Source: an uncultured Verrucomicrobiota bacterium (GTDB lineage Bacteria; Verrucomicrobiota; Kiritimatiellia; RFP12; UBA1067). Taken from it: 5,680 bases of DNA. The notes under the pieces are model-generated. The model did no database searches. It was given only the letters and a program-made list of their open reading frames with translations, and was not told the DNA's origin. A program made the translations under genes and the position numbers. Positions 1 through 5,680 of this stretch are shown here, piece by piece. The stretch is from contig CAMPAF010000202.1 of the NCBI GenBank assembly GCA_946631535.1, positions 1-5,680 of the forward strand, read 5' to 3'. The stretch's first letter is position 1. Each line of letters starts with the position of its first letter.

Positions 1-2
1 CC

Positions 3-2903
3 TGGATCGAGTCGATGATCTACTGGGCGAACGTCTCGGTGCACTGCGGCGACGACTACCAGATCCTCTTCCCGCCGAGCTGCCACCTCGGGTTCGACCA
101 CCACAAGAACTACTGGACCTCGTTCCCGATCGGCCCGCGCAAGGAGGAGGTGGAGCTGTTGCCCTCGCAGCGCTCGAAGTACGCCGACGACATCTCCGGC
201 ATGATGGACCTCTCGTGGTGGCGCAACTTCACGATCGAGTCGCGCTCCATCTTCGCGATGGACCCAGACAACGCCTGGCTCGCCGGCTACGACCACAAGA
301 AGCAGTGCGGCACGGCGCACGTCTCGAACCGCCACATCACCGTGGGCAAGAAGTTCTTCCTCTGGGGCAACTTCCCCGAGGCGCACGTGTGGGACACCGT
401 GCTCACCGACAACGACGGCCCCTACCTCGAGCTGATGGTCGGCTGCTGGAGCGACAACCAGCCCGACTACTCGTGGATCGCGCCGTACGAGACGCGCACG
501 GTGAAGCAGTACTGGTTCCCTGTGAAGGGCATCGGCGGCGTGAAGAACGTGACGATCGACGGCGCGGTGAACGTGGACCGCGTGAAGAAGGACGAGATGC
601 TCGTGGGCTTCCACTCCACGCGCGTGCTGAAGGGCTGTACGGTGACGCTGAGCATGGAAGACCCGGGAGTGTCGCGCTGCCGCGCGACCGATGGACGCGC
701 AGCAGCGCGTCCCTCCCGCGTGATCTTTACCGAAAACAACGTCGCCATCGACCCGAACACGCCGTGGTGCAGGACGGTGCCGGTCGACGAGAAGGCGAAG
801 GACCAGCAGTTCACGGCGACGATCGCCGACGCGTCGGGCAAGGTGTTCCTCTCCTACACGCCCGTCGGGCCCGACCCGCACGACCCGTTGCCGCCCAAGG
901 TGGCGAACCCGAAGGAGCCGAAGGAGTACACGAGCGCGGAGCTCGCGTACGAGGTGGGCCTCCGCCTCGACCAGTTCCAGAACGGCATCCTCGACCCGGT
1001 GCCGTACTACAAGCGCGCGCTGGAGATCGACCCCGACTACACGAAGGCGAACCTCGCTATGGGCGTGCGCCTCGCGAAGAACGCGTGCTACGCCGAGGCG
1101 AAGCCTTACCTCGAGCGCGCCGTCAAGCGCGCCACGCAGAACCACACGCGCGCGCTCGACGCCGCGCCGGAGTACTACCTAGCGCTCGTGGAGCGCGGGC
1201 TCGGCAACCTGAAGCGCGCGGAGGACCTCTTCTGGCGCTGCACGTGGCGGGCGACGCACAAGAAGGAGTCCTTCTACGAGATCGTCCGCATCTGCTGCCT
1301 TCAGGGACGCTACGACGAGGCGCACGACATCCTTGAATACAGCGCGCTTCCGCTCGGCATGCAGGAGGCGAAGTTCCACACGCTCCACGCGTACCTCCAC
1401 CGCAAGCTGAAGGACCACCCGAACGCGGACGACAACCAGCGCAAGAACTGGCGCAAGCTCGCCGCTAACAACCAGAAGAAGGCGTTTGCGGGAGATCCGC
1501 TCGAGTACTGGGGCATCTGCGAGCAGTCGTTCGCTACGGCGGGAGGGCCGACGCCCGAGGCGGCCGCTCAGGCGCTCGCGAAGGCCGAGAAGAACCGCGG
1601 CCTCAAGGCCCAGCAGCTCCTTGAGAGCGTGTGCGACTACGCGGGCATCGGCGCGTGGGAGGAGGTTGCTGCGCTCTGCGACGCCGCGCTCGCGAAGGCG
1701 GCCGTGGAGAAGCCGTACCGTACCGAGGGCCCGCGACTTCCGCTCGCGGACACGCTCGCCGCGTGCGACAGCTACAAGAACGCGCTCTTCGGCTACTGCA
1801 AGGCCTACGCGCTCGCGAAGATGGGCCAGGACGGGAAGGCCGCGCTTGTCGCGGCCGGGGCCATGCCCACCGACTACTGCTTCCCGAGCCGTCTGGAGGA
1901 GCTGGACGCCCTCGCGTGGGCGGCCGAGCAGCCCTGCGACGACAAGAAGGCGCTCGCCAACACGTTCTACTACCTCGGCGAGATACTCTGGAACATGGAC
2001 CAGAAGGACGCGGCGAAGGCGGCGTGGCTGAAGTCCGTCGCCGCCGACCCGCGCCATGCGCTCGCGCTGCGGTGCCTCGGCTTCGCGGAGTCGCATCCCG
2101 GCACCTACTTCACCAACACGGGCGTGCCGTCCGGCGTGCCGAGCCGGAAGGCGTACGAGTACTACCTCAAGTCGCTCGAGGCCGACCCCGGCAACTTCCG
2201 CACGCTCGACGAGGCGGGCAAGCTCGCGGAGAAGCTCAACATCCCCGCGGCGGAGCGTCTCGCGCTCATGCTGAAGTACCGCGACACCGTGAACAAGTAC
2301 GATCCCTGCATCCTGCGCCTCGCCTACACGTACAACGCCGTGGGGCAGTACGCGCCCGCGCACGAGATCCTCACCACGCGCCGGTTCCACGTGTGGGAGG
2401 GCGCGGACGGCCTGCTCGCGCCGTTCGTGGAGGCGTGCATCGGACTCGGCAAGGAGGCGATGGCGAAGAAGGACTACAAGACCGCTCTGAAGTACTTCGA
2501 GGAGTCGACCACGTATCCCGCGAACCTGCAGGCGGGGCGTCCCGGCGACGCGGGCACGGAGCCGAAGAGCCGCTACTTCATGGCGCAGTGCAAGAAGGCG
2601 CTCGGCGACGAAGCCGGCTACAAGGCCGAGCTGGAGAAGTCGCTCAAGGGCTGGATCCACGCCGGAGAGATGGACTACTGGCGCGTGAAGGCGCTGCGCG
2701 AGCTCGGGCGCGACTCCGAGTGCGCGCCGCTCATCGCGGAGCTCAAGCAGGCCATCGCCGAGCTAGAGGCGCCCGTCCCGACCGTGATCAACGCCTACGC
2801 GAAGTTCGCGGGCGACAACTCTGCGATGGAGCGCGCGGCCAAGGCCCGCGAGAAGGCGGGCGCGCTCAAGAAGCTGCTTGCCGAAATGGAACAGGCACAC
2901 TGA
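3..2903 (+). CDS. DUF5107 domain protein with TPR repeats (5' partial)
   Basis: The frame is open to the left edge (Trp-Ile-Glu-Ser precede the Met at 15) and the text begins mid-domain at IYWANVSVHCGDDYQILFPP. The true start is therefore upstream, and in this family roughly 150-220 residues should be missing. Numbering from the Met at 15, residues 1 to ~290 match the second half of a DUF5107 domain, a beta-sandwich related to aldose epimerases and other sugar-binding folds. Diagnostic stretches are FFLWGNFPEAHVWD, LTDNDGPYLELMVG and ETRTVKQYWFPVKGIGG. From ~305 to the end are helical TPR repeats, for example YYKRALEIDPDYTKANLAMG (~330), YYLGEILWNMDQKDAAKAAW, YYLKSLEADPGNFRTL and YKTALKYFEEST. 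Family members often lie near glycoside hydrolase genes; the biochemical role is unknown, and carbohydrate binding with TPR-mediated protein contacts is inference. Residues ~217-234 are encoded by a palindromic repeat doublet and look inserted between strands TVTLSMED and RVIFTENN. The stop TGA overlaps the hemW start. Confidence 0.88.
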   Translation, partial: WIESMIYWANVSVHCGDDYQILFPPSCHLGFDHHKNYWTSFPIGPRKEEVELLPSQRSKYADDISGMMDLSWWRNFTIESRSIFAMDPDNAWLAGYDHKKQCGTAHVSNRHITVGKKFFLWGNFPEAHVWDTVLTDNDGPYLELMVGCWSDNQPDYSWIAPYETRTVKQYWFPVKGIGGVKNVTIDGAVNVDRVKKDEMLVGFHSTRVLKGCTVTLSMEDPGVSRCRATDGRAAARPSRVIFTENNVAIDPNTPWCRTVPVDEKAKDQQFTATIADASGKVFLSYTPVGPDPHDPLPPKVANPKEPKEYTSAELAYEVGLRLDQFQNGILDPVPYYKRALEIDPDYTKANLAMGVRLAKNACYAEAKPYLERAVKRATQNHTRALDAAPEYYLALVERGLGNLKRAEDLFWRCTWRATHKKESFYEIVRICCLQGRYDEAHDILEYSALPLGMQEAKFHTLHAYLHRKLKDHPNADDNQRKNWRKLAANNQKKAFAGDPLEYWGICEQSFATAGGPTPEAAAQALAKAEKNRGLKAQQLLESVCDYAGIGAWEEVAALCDAALAKAAVEKPYRTEGPRLPLADTLAACDSYKNALFGYCKAYALAKMGQDGKAALVAAGAMPTDYCFPSRLEELDALAWAAEQPCDDKKALANTFYYLGEILWNMDQKDAAKAAWLKSVAADPRHALALRCLGFAESHPGTYFTNTGVPSGVPSRKAYEYYLKSLEADPGNFRTLDEAGKLAEKLNIPAAERLALMLKYRDTVNKYDPCILRLAYTYNAVGQYAPAHEILTTRRFHVWEGADGLLAPFVEACIGLGKEAMAKKDYKTALKYFEESTTYPANLQAGRPGDAGTEPKSRYFMAQCKKALGDEAGYKAELEKSLKGWIHAGEMDYWRVKALRELGRDSECAPLIAELKQAIAELEAPVPTVINAYAKFAGDNSAMERAAKAREKAGALKKLLAEMEQAH
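665..689 (+). repeat. REP-like palindromic unit, copy A (forward), inside DUF5107 gene
   Basis: This is a 25-nt unit with head GGGAG (665-669), left arm TGTCGCGC (670-677), loop TGCC (678-681) and right arm GCGCGACC (682-689). Seven of the eight arm pairs form; the outermost is a T/C mismatch. It differs from the first hemW copy at only three of 25 positions. It is read here as Gly-Val-Ser-Arg-Cys-Arg-Ala-Thr, a different reading frame from the forward copies in hemW. Confidence 0.8.
693..717 (-). repeat. REP-like palindromic unit, copy B (inverted), inside DUF5107 gene
   Basis: This is an inverted copy three bases (GAT) after copy A. On the plus strand it reads GGACGCGC (693-700), loop AGCA (701-704), GCGCGTCC (705-712), then CTCCC (713-717), the complement of the GGGAG head. 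All eight arm pairs are perfect. Relative to the first hemW copy, the third arm pair is switched from T-A to A-T, so both sides changed together. With copy A it forms a head-out inverted doublet bounded by GGGAG and CTCCC, the arrangement of a REPIN or BIME. Confidence 0.8.
2888..2902 (+). promoter_or_regulatory. Probable non-AUG (CTG) start of hemW coupled to upstream stop
   Basis: CTG at 2900-2902 overlaps the DUF5107 stop TGA at 2901-2903 in a CTGA arrangement, analogous to the common ATGA coupling overlap. A weak purine-rich stretch (GGAACAGG, 2888-2895) lies just upstream. The nearest in-frame GTG upstream that I found is at 2720, 60 codons away in what is otherwise a shadow frame. Any later start would remove the cluster cysteines. 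ATA at 2906 is the only other nearby possibility. Confidence 0.55.
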
Positions 2904-4042
2904 ACATATACGTCCATTTCCCGTTCTGCAGGAGCAAGTGCGCTTACTGCGCGCTCTGCTCGCGGAGCGGCGTTTCCGAGGCGGCGCGCGCGGAATACTC
3001 GTTGCGGATCGCGCGGGAGATAGGGAGGGTCGCGCTCCTGCGCGACCGAAAAACCGGGAGGGTCGCAACTTGTTGCGACCGCGGCCGCGCGGGAGCGCGG
3101 TCCTTCCGCACTGTCTATTTCGGTGGCGGGACGCCGGCATTGTGCGACCTGCGGACCGTATGTGCGGCCGTGCGGGACAATTTCGGGCAGGTCGAGGAGT
3201 TCACGGTGGAGCTGAATCCGTGCGACGTGACGCCGCGTCTGCTGGATGATTTGCGCGAATGGGGCGTGAACCGCATCTCGATGGGCGTGCAGAGCCTGGA
3301 CGACGACGCGCTGCGCGCGATGGGGCGTCCGCACACCGCCGTGCAGGCGGAATCCGCGTTCAATGCGATTCGGGCGGCTGGGTTCGCCAACGCCGGTTTC
3401 GACCTGATAGCGGGCTGGCCGGGTACGTCCGACGATTCGTGGGGACAGACCCTTGCGCGGGCGTGCGCGCTCGCGCCTGACCATGTGAGCGTGTACACGC
3501 TGATCCGCGAGCCCGGAACGGCGCTTGATCGCGCGGTGGCGGAGGGGCGCGTCGCGCTGCCGGACGACGACGCGGCGCTCGCGCAGCACGATGTGGCGCG
3601 GGCGGCGCTCGCGAAGATCGGCCTTGCGAGGTACGAGGTCTCGAACTTCGCGAAGCCGGGGTTCGAATGTCGGCACAACGTGTCTGTATGGCGCGGCGAC
3701 GACTACATCGGCCTGGGCGACGGGGCGCACGGACGCGAGGGGTTGCGGAGGACGGCGGGCAAAGCTGACGGCGCATACGACGTGGCAGAGTTGTCGCCTG
3801 AGGCGGATGCTCTGGAGCGTGCGCTATTCGCGCTGCGTATGGCGGAGGGGATCGATCTTGCCGCCGTGTCGCAGCGCTGGCCTATTCTCGCGCCTAGACT
3901 GGCGGCGTGGCGAGAGGAGCTGCGCGCGCTCGTGCGGCAGGGAATCGCTCTCGAGGAACCGGAAGACCGTTTTGCGCTTACAGAGCGAGGTTTCGAGGTG
4001 TGCGACGCCGTGGTTTCATCATTGTTCGAAAGAAAGGAATAG
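2900..4042 (+). CDS. hemW: HemW-type radical SAM protein (heme chaperone / HemN-like)
   Basis: The 380-residue length is normal for HemW (E. coli ~378). HemW is a cytoplasmic 4Fe-4S radical SAM protein, now regarded as a heme chaperone and often mislabelled oxygen-independent coproporphyrinogen III oxidase. Visible motifs: NIYVHFPFC with cluster cysteines C10, C14 and C17 (CX3CX2C); SAM-binding YFGGGTP (glycines 75-77); VELNP; GVNRISMGVQS; FDLIAGWPGT; HVSVYTLIREPGT; RYEVSNFAKPGFECRHN with VW in place of the usual YW; and YIGLGDGAHG. The C-terminus is the usual winged-helix-like segment with ALRMAEGID. HemN's fourth cysteine (CXC) is absent, which favours HemW over HemN; a cysteine at residue 20 is unusual. 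No ATG, GTG or TTG lies just before the motif, so CTG at 2900, overlapping the upstream TGA, is the best start. Residues ~42-68 are encoded by three palindromic repeat units, making the C10-to-GGGTP spacing about 16 residues longer than in E. coli. Activity is not proven. Confidence 0.9.
   Translation: MNIYVHFPFCRSKCAYCALCSRSGVSEAARAEYSLRIAREIGRVALLRDRKTGRVATCCDRGRAGARSFRTVYFGGGTPALCDLRTVCAAVRDNFGQVEEFTVELNPCDVTPRLLDDLREWGVNRISMGVQSLDDDALRAMGRPHTAVQAESAFNAIRAAGFANAGFDLIAGWPGTSDDSWGQTLARACALAPDHVSVYTLIREPGTALDRAVAEGRVALPDDDAALAQHDVARAALAKIGLARYEVSNFAKPGFECRHNVSVWRGDDYIGLGDGAHGREGLRRTAGKADGAYDVAELSPEADALERALFALRMAEGIDLAAVSQRWPILAPRLAAWREELRALVRQGIALEEPEDRFALTERGFEVCDAVVSSLFERKE
3023..3047 (+). 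repeat. REP-like palindromic unit, hemW copy 1 (forward)
   Basis: The unit has head GGGAG (3023-3027), left arm GGTCGCGC (3028-3035), loop TCCT (3036-3039) and right arm GCGCGACC (3040-3047), giving a perfect 8-bp stem. It serves as the reference copy for the family in this window. It begins exactly on a codon boundary and is read as Gly-Arg-Val-Ala-Leu-Leu-Arg-Asp. Confidence 0.85.
3056..3080 (+). repeat. REP-like palindromic unit, hemW copy 2 (forward)
   Basis: This copy starts 33 nt (11 codons) after copy 1 in the same frame and shares the 11-nt run GGGAGGGTCGC with it. Arms are GGTCGCAA (3061-3068) and TTGCGACC (3073-3080), with loop CTTG. The two inner GC pairs of copy 1 are replaced by AA/TT on both sides, so the 8-bp stem stays perfect. 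It encodes a Cys-Cys pair (C58 and C59 of HemW). Confidence 0.85.
3083..3107 (-). repeat. REP-like palindromic unit, hemW copy 3 (inverted)
   Basis: This inverted copy lies two bases after copy 2. On the plus strand it reads GGCCGCGC (3083-3090), loop GGGA (3091-3094), GCGCGGTC (3095-3102), then CTTCC, the complement of a slightly changed head (GGAAG). The stem has eight pairs including one G-T wobble. The third arm pair is C-G instead of T-A, again changed on both sides. Codons read through it without a stop as Gly-Arg-Ala-Gly-Ala-Arg-Ser-Phe. Confidence 0.72.
4033..4038 (+). promoter_or_regulatory. Ribosome binding site of the secreted protein gene
   Basis: AAAGGA lies about eight bases before the ATG at 4046 and inside the last codons of hemW, whose stop TAG is at 4040-4042. 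The three-base gap between the genes and the placement of this site point to cotranscription and probably coupled translation. It supports ATG 4046 as the start. Confidence 0.7.
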
Positions 4043-4045
4043 GTC

Positions 4046-5617
4046 ATGAAGACAAACAAGGTTAGTATTTGGATTTCAGCGTTCGCCGCGGCGCTGTTCG
4101 CGGGAACGGTTGCGGCGGGGATATACGACGCGGGGCTGTATTCCCAGGTCCCTCTGTCGGACGTGTCTGACGCGAACAGGGCCACGTACGTCGCCGACGC
4201 GAAGGCGGCGGGCGTGGACGCGGTCTGGATATCCGTGGTGGACTTCTTCGAGGAGGATGCGCGGCGGAAGCCCATCCTCGACCACGTCGCCGCCGAGATC
4301 CGGCACTTCGAGGCGGCCGGGTTCGCGGTGGGCGTGTGGATCAACGCGTTCGGCTACGGCAACGAGCGCCCGTTCTTCAAGAACAGCACGAAGATCACCT
4401 CTCTTGAAGGGAAGGCGAAGGGAGGTGCGGTGTGTCCGCTCGATCCGAAGTTGCGCCGGGCGCTCATCGACAATGTGCGCGACATCGCGCGTGCGGGCGC
4501 GAAGTTCATCCTGATGGACGACGACTACGTGCAGTCGGCGCGCGGTCTCGTCGGATGTTCGTGTCCGCGCCACCTCGCGCGCGTGGCGGCGAAGTGCGGA
4601 CTGGTTACGGTGACGTGCGAGGACGTGAAGAGCGCGTTCACGGGTGCGCCGAACGCGCTCCGCACGGCGTATCTCGACGTGACCGGCGAGGTGGCGATGG
4701 AGCTTGCGCGCGAGCTGCGGCGCACGGTGGACGAGGTTGACGCTTCCGTCGGCATGGGCCTCTGCGCCAGCTACACGCACTGGGACGTGGAGGGGTGCGA
4801 CCTGCTCGATCTCGTTGCCGCGTTCGCGGGCAAGGGCCGCAAGGTGCTGCGCATCAGCGGCGCGCCATACTGGGCAAACTCCAAGCTGCCAGGCACGGGA
4901 CTTGCGGACATCATCGAGTTCGTGCGGATGCAGTCGGCCTGGACGCGCGGGCTCGACATGACTGTCTTCGACGAGAACGACCCGTATCCGCGCAAGGTTG
5001 CGCGGGTGCCGCCGTGGAGGTGCGAGCTGTACGACAAGGCGATCATCGCCGACGGGCATCTCGCACGCCACAAGTACATGCTCTGCTACGGTCCAGACCG
5101 CGCGGAGCCTGGCTACCTGGAGGCGCATCTCGCGGACATGCCTGACGACGCTGCGCTGCGGCGGATATTCGCGGACACGGAACCGTACGGCGTGAAGGTG
5201 GACTGTCCCCAGCATCGCCTGCGCACGGAGACGTTGCCGGTCCCGTTCGTGGGCGAGGCGCGTATCGCGGCCCTATACTCGCAGCCTGCCGTCGCGTTCG
5301 ACCTGCGGCGCAGGGGAATCCCCACAAGGTTCGACGGTCCGGCGGCATCGGACGAGCCGCTTGCCGTGACGGTGCGCGCCACGCCTGACGTGTACCAGAT
5401 CGTCCACTGCGACCGCGCGAAGGGGGAATATGCGCTCCTGCTGGAGAACATGGGCAAGACGGCTGCGGACATCAGGATCGCGGTTTCCGGCAAGGCTCGC
5501 GTGATTGACTCTCTGCGCGGCAAATTTGTGGTCAATCCAGACGGCATCTCGCTCGCCGGGCTGCCGCCCCATTCTTACGCGGCGGTCCGCTTCTCGCTGG
5601 CTGGCGAGGCGCAGTGA
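4046..5617 (+). CDS. Secreted glycosidase-like (TIM-barrel type) protein
   Basis: A 523-residue protein starting with a classic Sec signal peptide: MKTNK, a hydrophobic stretch VSIWISAFAAALFAG, and a likely cut after TVAA (residue 24). There is no lipobox cysteine, so export to periplasm or outside is expected. The mature part begins with alternating strand/helix segments such as VDAVWISVVDFF and AGFAVGVWINAFGYG, typical of an (alpha/beta)8 barrel. KFILMDDDYVQS (Asp158-160) followed by GCSCPRH (Cys171, Cys173) resembles the strand-end acidic patch and CxC/CxxC elements of uncharacterised glycoside-hydrolase-like families. The last ~75 residues (from YQIVHCD at 450) look like a C-terminal beta-sandwich domain (YALLLENMGKTAADIRIAV, VIDSLRGKFVV, LPPHSYAAVRFSL). 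Substrate and catalytic residues cannot be assigned. Neighbouring DUF5107-TPR protein supports a carbohydrate role, but this is inference; it could be a non-catalytic barrel. Confidence 0.72.
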   Translation: MKTNKVSIWISAFAAALFAGTVAAGIYDAGLYSQVPLSDVSDANRATYVADAKAAGVDAVWISVVDFFEEDARRKPILDHVAAEIRHFEAAGFAVGVWINAFGYGNERPFFKNSTKITSLEGKAKGGAVCPLDPKLRRALIDNVRDIARAGAKFILMDDDYVQSARGLVGCSCPRHLARVAAKCGLVTVTCEDVKSAFTGAPNALRTAYLDVTGEVAMELARELRRTVDEVDASVGMGLCASYTHWDVEGCDLLDLVAAFAGKGRKVLRISGAPYWANSKLPGTGLADIIEFVRMQSAWTRGLDMTVFDENDPYPRKVARVPPWRCELYDKAIIADGHLARHKYMLCYGPDRAEPGYLEAHLADMPDDAALRRIFADTEPYGVKVDCPQHRLRTETLPVPFVGEARIAALYSQPAVAFDLRRRGIPTRFDGPAASDEPLAVTVRATPDVYQIVHCDRAKGEYALLLENMGKTAADIRIAVSGKARVIDSLRGKFVVNPDGISLAGLPPHSYAAVRFSLAGEAQ

Positions 5618-5643
5618 CCTATGGTCAGGGCTGACGCACTAAA

Positions 5644-5672
5644 AAATCCGACGTTCCCCCCTCGTTGGATTT
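5644..5672. terminator. Putative intrinsic terminator, possibly bidirectional
   Basis: A 10-bp stem pairs AAATCCGACG (5644-5653) with CGTTGGATTT (5663-5672), including one G-T wobble, around a C-rich 9-nt loop. An A-run precedes it (5641-5646), and the T-rich tail TTTCTCTT is interrupted. It lies 26 nt after the stop of the last gene. The stem is only moderately GC-rich, so strength is uncertain; the A-run and T-rich side could also serve a convergent gene off the right edge. Confidence 0.5.
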
Positions 5673-5680
5673 CTCTTGGA

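Noticed and set aside
2121..2144. Short tandem 12-nt direct repeat encoding GVPSGVPS
   Set aside because: Only two copies, with differences in the second, no palindrome and no link to the hairpin family. It is an ordinary small duplication in a loop.
1179..2660. Long open frame on the minus strand (493 codons)
   Set aside because: It is antisense to the DUF5107-TPR gene, with Arg/Leu/Val/Glu-rich, low-complexity text and no recognisable motif. This is the usual shadow of GC-rich coding sequence.
1631..2899. In-frame upstream extension of hemW to an ATG at 1631
   Set aside because: The translated text is Arg/Gly/Ala-rich shadow sequence overlapping the well-supported TPR gene; HemW homology begins only at ~2903.
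3023..3107. CRISPR array or internal transcription terminator as an explanation for the hemW repeats
   Set aside because: There are no regular unique spacers of CRISPR length, units occur in both orientations, and no T-tract follows any hairpin. The reading frame stays open throughout.
4414..4440. GGGAGG followed by short complementary GCGG/CCGC in the secreted protein gene
   Set aside because: Only a 4-bp stem, no match to the 8-nt arms, and it encodes plausible native protein; not a member of the palindromic family.
5624..5635. Small inverted repeat GTCAG-GG-CTGAC after the last stop
   Set aside because: The loop would be only two bases and the stem five, too tight for a meaningful hairpin; the nearby 10-bp stem explains termination better.

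Overview
This GC-rich window holds three same-strand, tightly packed genes that look like one operon, closed by a terminator-like hairpin at the right edge. The gene types (a DUF5107/TPR protein, a HemW-type radical SAM protein, and a secreted glycosidase-like protein with a DDD...CxC motif) suggest an anaerobic, carbohydrate-degrading bacterium. My best guess is a gut or sediment member of the PVC group (Kiritimatiellota/Lentisphaerota-like). This is an inference from protein flavour and base composition; no marker gene here proves it.

Layout: (1) Positions 3-2903 hold the C-terminal ~966 residues of a DUF5107-TPR protein whose N-terminus lies off the left edge. (2) Positions 2900-4042 hold hemW, which overlaps gene 1 by four bases and appears to start at a CTG codon. 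(3) Positions 4046-5617 hold a secreted TIM-barrel-type protein with a signal peptide and a good ribosome binding site inside the end of hemW. (4) Positions 5618-5680 are non-coding, with a stem-loop at 5644-5672. No promoter is visible, so transcription probably starts upstream of the window. Genes 1 and 3 fit carbohydrate sensing or degradation. HemW looks like a housekeeping passenger.

The most notable signal is a family of ~25-nt palindromic units inside the coding regions. Each has a 5-nt head (GGGAG in four copies, GGAAG in one), then an 8-nt arm, a 4-nt loop and the complementary 8-nt arm. Five clear copies occur: an inverted doublet (+ -) at 665-717 inside the DUF5107 gene, and a triplet (+ + -) at 3023-3107 inside hemW. 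Arm changes are mostly compensatory, the units lack stop codons in all six frames, and they are read in different frames in the two genes. Selection therefore seems to act on the nucleic-acid fold rather than on a peptide. The layout resembles REP/REPIN elements, which usually have a GTAG or GGAG head and a hairpin, often as inverted doublets. Here, however, they sit in frame inside genes, as Rickettsia palindromic elements do. This is the best candidate for an undescribed system in the window; a mobilising RAYT-type transposase, if there is one, lies elsewhere.
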